This document shows, piece after piece, positions 25,522 to 33,740 of a stretch of 64,000 nt of DNA. The notes under the pieces were generated by a model that was not told the DNA's origin, did not search any database, and was given only the letters and a program-made list of their open reading frames with translations. Both the position numbers and the translations under genes were made by a program. Source of the DNA: an uncultured Faecalibacterium sp. (GTDB lineage Bacteria > Bacillota > Clostridia > Oscillospirales > Ruminococcaceae); NCBI GenBank assembly GCA_934548045.1, contig CAKTEM010000003.1, positions 96,363 through 160,362 of the forward strand. The letters run 5' to 3'. Position 1 is the first letter of the stretch. The number at the start of each line of letters is the position of its first letter.

Positions 25522-25620
25522 AATCGAATCATTTTTGGCAAACCAGACGTGAGTCTGGGACGCAAAGTTAGGAGTCTTTTGTTATTGTAGTTCCTACAAA
25601 TAATAAAAGATAGTTCGACT
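25522..25620 (+). promoter_or_regulatory. cyclic di-GMP-I (GEMM-I) riboswitch
   Basis: The aptamer core is unmistakable: GGCAAACC, a short stem AGAC/GTCT capped by a GTGA tetraloop (GNRA type), and GGGACGCAAAG, the pattern of the GEMM-I class that binds c-di-GMP. TCGAA (25524-25528) pairs with TTCGA (25614-25618) to form P1. An AU-rich stem of about 16 bp (25575-25590 with 25594-25610) forms P3. The 3' strand of P1 overlaps the first bases of the terminator stem starting at 25617, so closing P1 should compete with termination. That would make this an ON switch, but the direction is inferred. It controls the HPt gene at 25730. Confidence 0.93.
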
Positions 25621-25674
25621 GCAAAGGTATCCCCTAATTTCCCGGGGGGGGGGGTACTGTTGCAGTCTTTTTTT
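25617..25674 (+). terminator. riboswitch-controlled terminator with an 11-G tract
   Basis: GACTGCAA (25617-25624) pairs with TTGCAGTC (25660-25667) followed by seven T. Inside the stem, TATCCCC faces a run of eleven G (25644-25654) followed by TACT. The G run gives several registers of pairing and is a potential slippage site. Confidence 0.88.
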
Positions 25675-25729
25675 GTGTGTAAGTTTGGAGAAGTTCACGA
25701 TATGGCAGAGCAGCCGGGAAGGAAAGATC

Positions 25730-26098
25730 ATGACACTGAAAGAGACCTACGATAAGATGGGCGGCGACTACAAGGACGTAATGAGTCGGTTTTACAGCGA
25801 GGATCTGATTGGACGTTTTTTGCGGAAATTCCCAGATGACCCAAGCTTTCGGGAGCTGGAAGATGCGTTTGCGGCAGGGGAGACACGGGATGCGTTTTGT
25901 GCGGCGCATACCTTAAAGGGAATCTGCCAGAGCCTCGCGTTCAGCAACCTGCTGACACCACTCAAGGAGATGACGGAACTGCTTCGCGACAAGGATCTGG
26001 CAGCAGCGCAGACCCTTCAGGGCGAAGTAGAAAAGCAGTACGACATTACCCTGACGGCGATTCAGGAATATATCGCAGACCCCAGCGAAAAATCGTAA
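25730..26098 (+). CDS. orphan histidine phosphotransfer (HPt) domain protein
   Basis: This 122-residue single-domain HPt protein passes phosphoryl groups between hybrid kinases and receivers. The core motif AAHTLKGICQSLAF places the phospho-accepting His at residue 60, surrounded by the expected amphipathic helices. ATG 25730 follows GGAAGG. It is the first gene after a c-di-GMP riboswitch and is closed off by its own terminator, so its amount is set by c-di-GMP. A paralogue with the same start pattern (KE-x-Y-x-x-x-G-x-x-Y-x-D) is encoded at 31753. The likely partners are the receiver of the hybrid kinase at 27064 and that of the GGDEF protein at 29821. Confidence 0.9.
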   Translation: MTLKETYDKMGGDYKDVMSRFYSEDLIGRFLRKFPDDPSFRELEDAFAAGETRDAFCAAHTLKGICQSLAFSNLLTPLKEMTELLRDKDLAAAQTLQGEVEKQYDITLTAIQEYIADPSEKS

Positions 26099-26106
26099 AA
26101 ACAGAG

Positions 26107-26148
26107 AAAACGGACGGTTGACGGATAAACGTCAATTGCCCGTTTTTT
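26107..26148 (+). terminator. terminator after the first HPt gene
   Basis: A 17-base stem with G-U pairs (26107-26123 with 26130-26146) ending in TTTTTT. Confidence 0.8.
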
Positions 26149-26191
26149 GTTTGTTACCCGAAGAAAAATGTGAAAATGTCGATGGCACGAA

Positions 26192-26220
26192 TTGACAGTC
26201 TTCACCAAATCGTGTTATCA
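26192..26220 (+). promoter_or_regulatory. promoter of the binding protein-hybrid kinase operon
   Basis: Consensus TTGACA (26192-26197), 17-base spacer, TTATCA (26215-26220). Confidence 0.65.
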
Positions 26221-26263
26221 TGAAAAAGAAACTATTTTCCGCAGAATAACAGGAGGACAGAGG

Positions 26264-27064
26264 ATGAATACGAAAAAACTTTTCAAAATATTCTGTCTCC
26301 TGCTGGCTGCGGTTTTTCTTTTGTCTGCCTGTGCCAATACGGCGGCAAACCAGACGGACGACCTGCCCGAGATCATCGTTGGCACGGATAGTTATGAACC
26401 GTACAGCGACCTGAGTACCGTGATGGGGCCGGTGGCTGTCGATGTGGAACTGGCAACCGAAGCGTTCCGCCGGATGGGGTATCAGGTCGTTTTCAGCATG
26501 GTCGACTGGGAAGATGCGGACGAAGCTCTGGCAAACGGCGAGGTCGACTGCATGTGGGCCTGTATCACGATGGAGGGCAAGGAAGACCGCTTTCAGTGGG
26601 CCGGGCCTTACCTCTATGCGAATGAAGTGGTCGTGGTGCGCGCGGATGGTGATATCCAGACACTGGCCGATCTCGCAGGAAAACGAATCGCTGTCCATGC
26701 AGGAAGCATGACCGAGACGGTGCTGCTGGAAGAGCAGAACCCAGAAATCCCTTCCATCGGTGCGCTGTATTCCTTTGGCACCATGACCGAAGTGCGCACC
26801 AGCCTGAGCAAGGGCTACTCGGATGCCATTATGGGCTACGAGGGCGAGATGACCGCGCTCATCGAGAGTTCGCCCGAGGAATTCCGGATGTTGGATGAAA
26901 CGGTATCCACCCACAAGCTGGGCGTTGCATTTGCAAAAGACTATGACGCATCGTTCGTTGCAGAGCTGAAAGAGGTTCTGGAACAGATGCAGCTGGACGG
27001 CACTACGGCGAAAATCGTCGAAAAATACGGTTTGAATGTCGAAAAGGCGTTGGGAGAAAAATAA
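26264..27064 (+). CDS. extracellular solute-binding lipoprotein (amino-acid type), probable sensor partner
   Basis: This 266-residue lipoprotein (lipobox LLSAC near residue 20) has the bacterial type 3 solute-binding fold found in amino-acid ABC importers. The features are IIVGTDSYEPYSDLS at the ligand-binding start, VDVELATEAFRRMGYQV, GEVDCMWACITM and the D-L-A-G-K-R-I-AVHAGS hinge region. No permease or ATPase gene is nearby. Instead its stop overlaps the start of a hybrid histidine kinase gene (TAATG at 27062-27066). It is therefore more likely to present a ligand to the kinase than to feed a transporter. ATG 26264 follows AGGAGG. Confidence 0.88.
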   Translation: MNTKKLFKIFCLLLAAVFLLSACANTAANQTDDLPEIIVGTDSYEPYSDLSTVMGPVAVDVELATEAFRRMGYQVVFSMVDWEDADEALANGEVDCMWACITMEGKEDRFQWAGPYLYANEVVVVRADGDIQTLADLAGKRIAVHAGSMTETVLLEEQNPEIPSIGALYSFGTMTEVRTSLSKGYSDAIMGYEGEMTALIESSPEEFRMLDETVSTHKLGVAFAKDYDASFVAELKEVLEQMQLDGTTAKIVEKYGLNVEKALGEK

Positions 27065-29586
27065 TGCGGCCAATCAAAGCAAAAATTTCCTGGTGGTATC
27101 AGATGGATATCTGCTTTCCACTGGTATTAGGACTTTTGATTTTCGCGCTTGCATTTGCGGCACTGAGCTGGAATGATATCCAGTATGCTTCGGATGTTTC
27201 GCAGGAGACGCTGAACCTGCTCCGGAAGCGCATCGTCCGGTACGAGGGCTATCTGGCGAATGACGAGACAAAAAGCCTTGTCCGCCTGTTGGATAAAACG
27301 AACGAGCTTGCACAGCGGTTGTCGCGCACCAGCAAGCAGACCGAAGAATTCCTGAACGAGTACGCCTACGAACAGCGTCTGGATGGTATTCTGGTGTTGG
27401 ACGAAAACCGGAATATCGTGCTGGCTTCGACAGGCGCGAACGATGCGGAAGCGGCCCATCAGGTGCGTGTCGGACAGAATATTCAACGGATCATCGACCA
27501 TCCGGTGAAAAACTACATCACACGCACCGAGTGGAAAGACACCGAGTTCGATGTGGTGGCCGTGGCACGGCAGGGCGAGGAAAAAGGCGTCGTCATCTGC
27601 TATTTCAGCAAGAACTCCATCAAAAACAATAACAACGATATCACGTTTGAAACGCTGTTGGATGGCTATAACTTTGAGCTGAGCGGTGTGGGCGGCATCT
27701 CGAATGGTGAGACCTTCATCAGTTCGGATGAGGAAAATGCCGAACTGATGGCGGCCCTTGCCGCAGAGATGGAAAACGTGCGGCAGGAAGATAAATATTG
27801 CAGTATGTTGCATTTCTGGAGTCAGAACCAGAAGTGGTATGGCCGGATGCTCAAGGATGATAACGGCTACGATTTTTACATCGCATTCCCGTCGAAATCG
27901 GTCTATGAGACCCGGAATCTGGTGCTGGCATCCGGAACGTTCCTTTATGTGATGTTCTGGCTGTTCTATCTGCTGATGCGGAGCCGCGCAAAGCAGGAGA
28001 GCATGGCACGCCTGCAGAAGCAGTTCCGTATCATCAGTGCCATCAACCGGGCCTATACGACCAACTTCCTGATCCAGCTGGACGAAGACCGGCTGGAACC
28101 CATCAAGTTCTCGCCGAAACTGGAATCGAAACTGCTGAGCATGAGGCCGGCATCCCGGAAGCTGAAAGCCATCGCGAAGGTCTGCCTTGACAAGGACGAG
28201 CAGGCGCGGTTCGTCGCCTTTACCGACCCGGCGACGGTGGCCGAGCGGATGGGAAAGAACCCGTATCTGGTCATGGATTACGAAGACCGGTGGGGCCAGT
28301 GGTACCAGAGCCTGATCATTCCGCAGCGATACGATGAAGACGGCAGACTGGCCGCTGTTCTGATGGCGACCCGGAATATCTCGGAGGAAAAACGCCGGGA
28401 ACACGCCTATCAGGAACAGCTCCGCCGCTCGGTCGACGAGGCAGAGCGCGCAAGTCAGGCCAAGACCCAGTTCCTGCGCCAGATGAGCCACGATATCCGC
28501 ACGCCCATCAACGGCATCCGGGGTATGGTCGAGATCGGCAACAATGTGCCGGACGATGCCGCAAAACAGGCGGAGTGCCGCCAGAAAGTCTGGGAAGCAT
28601 CCGGATTCCTGCTGGAACTCGTGAACAGCGTCCTCGATAGGAACAAGCTCGAGTCGGGCGAGATAAAAGCAGAAGAAAAGCCGTTTGATTTGATTGAACT
28701 TGTGCGGAATACCCAGGATATCCTCTACGGACAGGCGAACAGCAGCGGCATCAAGATGGAGCTGAATCAGCCGAGTGTCAACCACCGGTATCTTGTGGGC
28801 AGTCCGCTCCACCTGCGGCAGGTGCTGCAGAACATCGGCAGCAACGCCATCAAGTATAATAAGAAAAACGGCACGGTCTATCTCACCACCCGGGAGATCG
28901 CCTCGGACAGCGAGACGGCGACCTTCGAGTTCATCAGCCGGGATACCGGCATCGGCATGAGTGAGGAGTTCCAGAAGCGCGCATTCGAGCCGTTCACGCA
29001 GGAGGAAGCCAGCGCACGAACCAAGTATCAGGGCTCCGGTCTGGGTCTGTCCATCTGTCGGGAGCTGGTCGAACAGATGGGCGGTACCATCCGGCTGGAA
29101 AGTGAGCAGGGCGTCGGCTCGACCTTTACCATTACGCTCCAGTTCCGCATCGACACCGAGCGTCAGCGTCAGGCGGATGCGGCGGAAGCTGAGAAAATCA
29201 ACGTCGCCGGGATGAAAGTCCTTCTGGTAGAGGACAACGAGCTGAATATGGAAGTCGCAGAGTTCCTGCTGGAACGGGAAGGCATCGTGGTGACGAAGGC
29301 GTGGAACGGCGAGGAAGCTGTCCAGACCTTTACCGCATCCAAGCCGGGCGATTTTGATGCCGTTCTGATGGATGTCATGATGCCGGTCAAGGATGGTCTG
29401 GATGCGACCCGGGAAATTCGCGCATTGGAACGGGAAGACGCAAAAAATATCCCCATCTTCGCGATGACGGCCAACGCCTTCGCGGATGATATCGCGCACA
29501 GCCGTGCCGCCGGAATGAACGAATACATCGCAAAGCCGCTTGATATCCAGCGGCTGCGGCAGACTCTGTTTAAGTACAGAAAATAA
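27064..29586 (+). CDS. membrane hybrid sensor histidine kinase
   Basis: An 840-residue hybrid kinase. An N-terminal membrane helix (LVLGLLIFALAFAALSW), an extracellular region of about 260 residues, and a second helix (FLYVMFWLFYLLM near 300) make up the sensor. A cytoplasmic PAS-like region follows (about 330-440), ending in VLMATRNISEEKRR. Next come HisKA with FLRQMSHDIRTPING (phospho-His near 475), an ATPase domain with NAIKYN and GSGLGLSIC, and a C-terminal receiver with VLMDVMMPVKDG (phospho-Asp near 768). The kinase has its own receiver but no HPt domain. The two free HPt proteins nearby are the obvious next step of the relay. It is translationally coupled to the binding protein upstream. 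Confidence 0.93.
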   Translation: MRPIKAKISWWYQMDICFPLVLGLLIFALAFAALSWNDIQYASDVSQETLNLLRKRIVRYEGYLANDETKSLVRLLDKTNELAQRLSRTSKQTEEFLNEYAYEQRLDGILVLDENRNIVLASTGANDAEAAHQVRVGQNIQRIIDHPVKNYITRTEWKDTEFDVVAVARQGEEKGVVICYFSKNSIKNNNNDITFETLLDGYNFELSGVGGISNGETFISSDEENAELMAALAAEMENVRQEDKYCSMLHFWSQNQKWYGRMLKDDNGYDFYIAFPSKSVYETRNLVLASGTFLYVMFWLFYLLMRSRAKQESMARLQKQFRIISAINRAYTTNFLIQLDEDRLEPIKFSPKLESKLLSMRPASRKLKAIAKVCLDKDEQARFVAFTDPATVAERMGKNPYLVMDYEDRWGQWYQSLIIPQRYDEDGRLAAVLMATRNISEEKRREHAYQEQLRRSVDEAERASQAKTQFLRQMSHDIRTPINGIRGMVEIGNNVPDDAAKQAECRQKVWEASGFLLELVNSVLDRNKLESGEIKAEEKPFDLIELVRNTQDILYGQANSSGIKMELNQPSVNHRYLVGSPLHLRQVLQNIGSNAIKYNKKNGTVYLTTREIASDSETATFEFISRDTGIGMSEEFQKRAFEPFTQEEASARTKYQGSGLGLSICRELVEQMGGTIRLESEQGVGSTFTITLQFRIDTERQRQADAAEAEKINVAGMKVLLVEDNELNMEVAEFLLEREGIVVTKAWNGEEAVQTFTASKPGDFDAVLMDVMMPVKDGLDATREIRALEREDAKNIPIFAMTANAFADDIAHSRAAGMNEYIAKPLDIQRLRQTLFKYRK

Positions 29587-29665
29587 ATATATCAGTGGAT
29601 TTTATAAAAATATGATATCAAAATCTCCGAAAAAGCATACTTCTGTTGAATAAATACCGGAAATA

Positions 29666-29694
29666 TTGATTTTTGTATAGATCTGTGCTATCTT
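29666..29694 (+). promoter_or_regulatory. promoter of the GGDEF-REC-HD-GYP gene
   Basis: TTGATT (29666-29671), 17-base spacer, TATCTT (29689-29694). This leaves a leader of about 120 bases. Confidence 0.5.
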
Positions 29695-29745
29695 TATTTA
29701 AGAATGACTTTTATTTAGTAGATAGTAGATAAGGGCGAAGATAAC

Positions 29746-29802
29746 GCGTGATAGAGACGCTCTGGAAAATATCACGCACGGTTGAGTCAATCGCACCAGA
29801 GC
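29746..29802 (+). promoter_or_regulatory. possible H-type pseudoknot in the leader of the GGDEF gene
   Basis: Two perfect stems interleave. GCGTGATA (29746-29753) pairs with TATCACGC (29770-29777), and GCTCTGG (29759-29765) pairs with CCAGAGC (29796-29802). The order 1-2-1'-2' is that of an H-type pseudoknot, ending 18 bases before the ATG at 29821. It does not match the c-di-GMP-I or -II classes as I remember them. A regulatory role is inferred. Confidence 0.5.
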
Positions 29803-29820
29803 AGAAACGGTAAGTCCGAA

Positions 29821-31719
29821 ATGTCCGAACAAAACGAGATTCAAATGACCCGTCAGCAGGTGGAAGAAGCAATCGAGCAGTACAAAAAGGTGTACACGAT
29901 CGTTCGCCTGCTGACCCGGAAATCGCTGGAAGAGGAGCAGTGTACTCCGCCCTGGAAAAATGAGCATCCCTGTACCCGGTGCATCAGCCGGGAAGCCCTC
30001 ATCGACCAGTGCCAGAAGTGCAAACTGGAAACCACCAAGAATAAAATTTTCTACGCAACTTCGCGCTATGTCGAGGTCGATGGGGAACCCAGCGTCATCG
30101 AGATGGTGCAGGAGATGGACGCGACAGCCGAAGAGGAATTCGCGATGGATAAGCGTCTCTACACCGACGCTCTGACAGGTGCATATAACCGCCGGTATTA
30201 TGAGGAGAACCTGCGCCGCAAGTTCCTGACGGCAGGCGTTGCGATGATCGACCTCGATGACTTCAAACTCTGCAACGATACGTTCGGGCATCAGGCAGGC
30301 GACAAAGTTCTGGAAGCCGTGGCAGGCATCATCCAGCAGAACATCCGCGCGACGGATTTTCTGGTGCGGTATGGCGGCGACGAGTTGCTGCTCATCCTGC
30401 CCAACATCCCACGGGATGGTTTCGTCCGGAAACTTACCATCATCAACAAAAAACTCAGCATGGCCATCGTCCATGGCTTTGAACGGGTCAAAATTTCGGC
30501 CAGCATCGGCGGCGTGCTTTCGGCAGGCGTCGCCATCGAGGAAGCTGTTCAGCAAGCCGACAAGCGGATGTATCAGGCCAAGCGGCAGAAAAACGCCGTT
30601 GTGACGGACAGCAACGGCATGACCATCACCGGCGCACAGCCCAAGACGAAGCCCATGATCCTGGTCGTGGATGACTCCGAGATGAACCGTGAGATTTTGA
30701 AAGAGATCTTACGGGATGATTTCCGCATTGTAGAAGCGGCCAGCGGTGTCGAGTGCCTGAAAATGGTCGAAGCATACAGCAACGAAATTTCGCTGATATT
30801 GTTGGATATCGTCATGCCGGATATGGACGGCTTTGAAGTCCTGTCGTGGATGAGCGGCCACAGCCTGATGGACGAGATCCCCGTTATCATGATCTCCAGT
30901 GAGGACGCAAACAATGTTGTCTGCCGCGCCTATGAGCTGGGTGCCGTGGACTATATCAGCCGTCCGTTCGATGCAAGGGTCGTCCGGCGGCGTGTCTCGA
31001 ACACGACCCGGCTGTACGTAAAACAGCGTCGACTGAGTACCATCGTGGCACAGCAGTTCTATGAACGTGAGAAAAACGACCGCATCATGATCGGCATCCT
31101 CAGTCAGGTGACCGCGATGCACAACGGCGAGGATAGCGAACACATCCAGCGTGTCCAGATTTTGACCGGTATTTTGCTGGAAAGTCTCGCAAAGAAGACG
31201 GACAGCTACGAGCTTTCGATGGAGGAACGGATCCTCATCACCATGGCATCGGCTCTGCACGATATCGGAAAAATCGCGGTCGGCGGCAATATCCTCCGCA
31301 AGAAAACGCCCCTGACGTGGGAAGAGACCGTCCGGATGCGCGAGCATCCCATCCTCGGCGTGAAAGTTCTGAACCGGCTGAAAGGCTATCAGGATGAGCC
31401 GCTCGTCAAGACGGCACGGGAGATCTGCCACTGGCACCATGAGCGGTACGACGGCACCGGATACCCCGACCGGCTGGAAGGGGAGCAGATTCCCATCTCG
31501 GCACAGGTGGTCGGTCTGGCGGATGCTTACGACGGACTCATCTCCGGAAGAGGCGGCAAGCCCATCTTCCCGTATGATGAGGCAGCGAAGAAGATCAGCG
31601 CAGGGGAATGTGGCGCGTTCAACCCCATTCTGGTGGACTGCCTGACCGAGACGCAGGGCCGCATCAAGGATGAGCTGGAAGCGTTCAAACCGGTCGATCC
31701 GCTGGATGTGGGCTGGTAA
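29821..31719 (+). CDS. GGDEF-REC-HD-GYP protein (c-di-GMP synthesis and breakdown)
   Basis: A cytoplasmic protein of 632 residues. The N-terminal 90 residues carry a four-Cys pattern (CTPPW...CTRC...CQKC), possibly metal-binding. A GGDEF diguanylate cyclase domain follows, with active-site sequence RYGGDEL near residue 186 and an I-site RATD exactly five residues before it, the feedback site that binds c-di-GMP. A receiver domain starts near 277 (phospho-Asp in LLDIVMPDMDG). The C-terminal HD-GYP phosphodiesterase domain has LHDIGK near 479, HHERYDGTGYP near 547 and DAYDGLIS. The last Phe of GGDEF is Leu, so cyclase activity needs testing; the HD-GYP ligands look intact. ATG 29821 is preferred although its ribosome site is weak. 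The second HPt gene follows. Confidence 0.92.
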   Translation: MSEQNEIQMTRQQVEEAIEQYKKVYTIVRLLTRKSLEEEQCTPPWKNEHPCTRCISREALIDQCQKCKLETTKNKIFYATSRYVEVDGEPSVIEMVQEMDATAEEEFAMDKRLYTDALTGAYNRRYYEENLRRKFLTAGVAMIDLDDFKLCNDTFGHQAGDKVLEAVAGIIQQNIRATDFLVRYGGDELLLILPNIPRDGFVRKLTIINKKLSMAIVHGFERVKISASIGGVLSAGVAIEEAVQQADKRMYQAKRQKNAVVTDSNGMTITGAQPKTKPMILVVDDSEMNREILKEILRDDFRIVEAASGVECLKMVEAYSNEISLILLDIVMPDMDGFEVLSWMSGHSLMDEIPVIMISSEDANNVVCRAYELGAVDYISRPFDARVVRRRVSNTTRLYVKQRRLSTIVAQQFYEREKNDRIMIGILSQVTAMHNGEDSEHIQRVQILTGILLESLAKKTDSYELSMEERILITMASALHDIGKIAVGGNILRKKTPLTWEETVRMREHPILGVKVLNRLKGYQDEPLVKTAREICHWHHERYDGTGYPDRLEGEQIPISAQVVGLADAYDGLISGRGGKPIFPYDEAAKKISAGECGAFNPILVDCLTETQGRIKDELEAFKPVDPLDVGW

Positions 31720-31752
31720 TCAACAAAAAGTTGAAGTGAGGGAGAAAATAAC

Positions 31753-32109
31753 ATGAGCATCAAAGAAGTGTACGAATCCATCGGCGCAAATTATCAGGAC
31801 GCGATGGCACGTCTGCCCGGCGAGGCCTTTGTGACCCGTTTTGCACTGAAGTTTTTGAACGATAAGAGTTTTTCGGAGCTGAAAGAAGCACTGGAAGCCG
31901 GGGATGCGGAGACGGCGTTCCGTGCGGCACATACGCTGAAGGGTGTCTGCCAGAACCTTGGTTTCGAGAACCTGTATGTTCCGGCGGCCGCATTGACCGA
32001 AGCTCTCCGCGGCCGTACCTTTGGTGGTGTCAGCGATTTGTATCCGCCGGTCGAAGCTGAGTATAACAAGACCGTTGCGGCCCTCAAGCAGTTTGAAGCA
32101 GCACAATAA
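31753..32109 (+). CDS. second orphan histidine phosphotransfer (HPt) domain protein
   Basis: This 118-residue HPt protein is a clear paralogue of the one at 25730: both begin KE-x-Y-x-x-x-G and share AAHTLKG-x-CQ-x-L-x-F around the phospho-His. It lies 33 bases after the GGDEF-REC-HD-GYP gene with ribosome site GAGGGAG and is probably in the same transcript. This makes it the likely phosphodonor to that protein's receiver, while the riboswitch-controlled paralogue could compete or act as a sink. The family is firm; the wiring is inferred. Confidence 0.9.
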   Translation: MSIKEVYESIGANYQDAMARLPGEAFVTRFALKFLNDKSFSELKEALEAGDAETAFRAAHTLKGVCQNLGFENLYVPAAALTEALRGRTFGGVSDLYPPVEAEYNKTVAALKQFEAAQ

Positions 32110-32115
32110 AACGAT

Positions 32116-32157
32116 AATCCCGGTTTTGCTGGAACAGCCAGCAGGCCGGGATTTTTT
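32116..32157 (+). terminator. terminator after the second HPt gene
   Basis: AATCCCGG (32116-32123) pairs with CCGGGATT (32146-32153), enclosing a second small stem, and is followed by TTTTTT. Confidence 0.85.
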
Positions 32158-32241
32158 GCGGCAAAAAACGCGAAAACCGCCTGATTTTACGGGAATAGTA
32201 CGACTTTTACACAAAATGTTGCAAAATTGTGAATAGAGAGC

Positions 32242-32270
32242 TTGCATGGATACAAGCTTTGTGGTAAAAT
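32242..32270 (+). promoter_or_regulatory. promoter of the symporter gene
   Basis: TTGCAT (32242-32247), 17-base spacer, TAAAAT (32265-32270). Confidence 0.6.
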
Positions 32271-32325
32271 GCACCGGAATGTGAAACACAATACAACTGA
32301 ATAATGACGAATGAGGAGACAAGTT

Positions 32326-33672
32326 ATGGAAAAGAGCAAGAATAGTGGCGCGGTTCTGGCCAGAAAAATGGCCGTCTCGCTGGTCTGTGGTCTGGCGGCA
32401 GGTCTGGCATTTATGTTCCTGCGTGAGAAGCTGATCGCTTCCGGCAACAGCGGCGTGTGGCAGACCATCAACGACCTGTTGTTCCAGGACATCACGGCAG
32501 AAGGTGCCGAGCGTGCCTTCGGTATCTTCTACATCATCGGACAGCTGTTTATCAAAGCATTGCAGCTGGTCATCATCCCGATGGTGTTCACCTCCATTTC
32601 GCTGGCGATCGGCAGCATTGCCGATACGCGCACCATGGGCCGCATCTCTGCAAAGACCCTCTTCTGGTTCCTGCTCTGCTCCTTCATGGCGTTGGCACTG
32701 GCTGGCTGTGTGGGCTACGCTACCTATTCGATGGGCCTGTTCAACACCCACATCGAGGGTCTGACCGGCACCACCGGTTCGACCGGCTCCAATCCGCTGA
32801 ACGTTGTTCTGAACGTCATCCCCTCCAACATCGTCACCGCCTTTGGAAGCAACAATGCGGTGCTGTCCTCCGTCTTTCTGGCGGTGGCGGTCGGCCTGAG
32901 CATGAATGTGCTGGGTGAGAGCCGCACCAGCACCCTCCGCCGTTTGCTGGGCGAGGTCAACGATGTTGTGGTCGTCTTTCTGAACTTCGTTGTCTCCAAC
33001 TTTGCTCCGTTCGCGGTCTTCGTCCTGCTGACCCGTACCTTCGCCATCTACGGCGTCGACTACCTGAAACCGGCTCTGGTCTATGTGGTCGTCACGGTGG
33101 TTCTGCTCTTCGTCTTCCTGCTGGTGGGCTATCCGCTGGTCGTCGCTCTGGGCGCAAAGCAGAACCCCATCACCTTCATCAAGAAAATCGCCAATGTCGC
33201 AGTCTTCGGCTTCTCCACTTCTTCCAGTGCAGCGACCCTTCCGCTGAACATCAAGGTCTGCACCGAGGACTTCGGCGTGGATGAAAGCATCGCCTCCTTT
33301 GTCCTGCCGCTGGGCATGACCATCAATATGGACGGCACCGCCATCATGCAGGTCGTTGCGACGGTCTTCATCGCAGGCTGCGCCGGTTACACCGTTACGC
33401 CCGGTCAGCTGGTGGTGGTCGCGCTGCTGGCCCTGCTGGCTTCGGTCGGTACGCCGGCCGCTCCCGGTGCAGGGGCCGTCATCCTCTTCACCATCCTGTC
33501 CGGTGTGGGCTTCGTCAATGACAGCGCGCTGCTGGCTTACTCGCTGATCCTTGCCATCAACCGCCCCATCGAGATGCTTGTCACCTCGCTGAACGTTGTC
33601 GGTGATGCCGTTGCAAGCATCTGCGTCGCAAAGAGCGAAGGTCTGCTCGACGAAAAGAAATTCAATGCGTAA
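32326..33672 (+). CDS. dicarboxylate/amino acid:cation symporter (DAACS family)
   Basis: A 448-residue membrane symporter of the GltP/DctA/SstT group importing glutamate, aspartate, serine or C4-dicarboxylates with Na+ or H+. Family hallmarks are the serine-rich hairpin FSTSSSAATLPLN, the sequence LPLGMTINMDGTAIMQ (the NMDGT motif that binds substrate and sodium), and the second hairpin VGTPAAPGAGAVI. Eight helices are expected. The ATG at 32326 follows GAGGAGAC; the in-frame start at 32311 precedes that site. It is a single gene between its own promoter and terminator. Confidence 0.93.
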   Translation: MEKSKNSGAVLARKMAVSLVCGLAAGLAFMFLREKLIASGNSGVWQTINDLLFQDITAEGAERAFGIFYIIGQLFIKALQLVIIPMVFTSISLAIGSIADTRTMGRISAKTLFWFLLCSFMALALAGCVGYATYSMGLFNTHIEGLTGTTGSTGSNPLNVVLNVIPSNIVTAFGSNNAVLSSVFLAVAVGLSMNVLGESRTSTLRRLLGEVNDVVVVFLNFVVSNFAPFAVFVLLTRTFAIYGVDYLKPALVYVVVTVVLLFVFLLVGYPLVVALGAKQNPITFIKKIANVAVFGFSTSSSAATLPLNIKVCTEDFGVDESIASFVLPLGMTINMDGTAIMQVVATVFIAGCAGYTVTPGQLVVVALLALLASVGTPAAPGAGAVILFTILSGVGFVNDSALLAYSLILAINRPIEMLVTSLNVVGDAVASICVAKSEGLLDEKKFNA

Positions 33673-33692
33673 AATTTAAAACAGATAGAACA

Positions 33693-33733
33693 AACAGGAC
33701 GCTCCCGGCCAAAACCGGAAGCGTCCTGTTTTT
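33693..33733. terminator. terminator between the symporter and DUF4097 genes
   Basis: A 16-base stem with one mismatch (33693-33708 with 33715-33730) followed by TTTTT. It is usable by both converging genes. Confidence 0.85.
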
Positions 33734-33740
33734 GTATGCG

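Noticed and set aside
29782..29820. TTG at 29782 as start of the GGDEF gene
   Set aside because: It lies inside the pseudoknot, lacks a ribosome site and adds 13 low-complexity residues.
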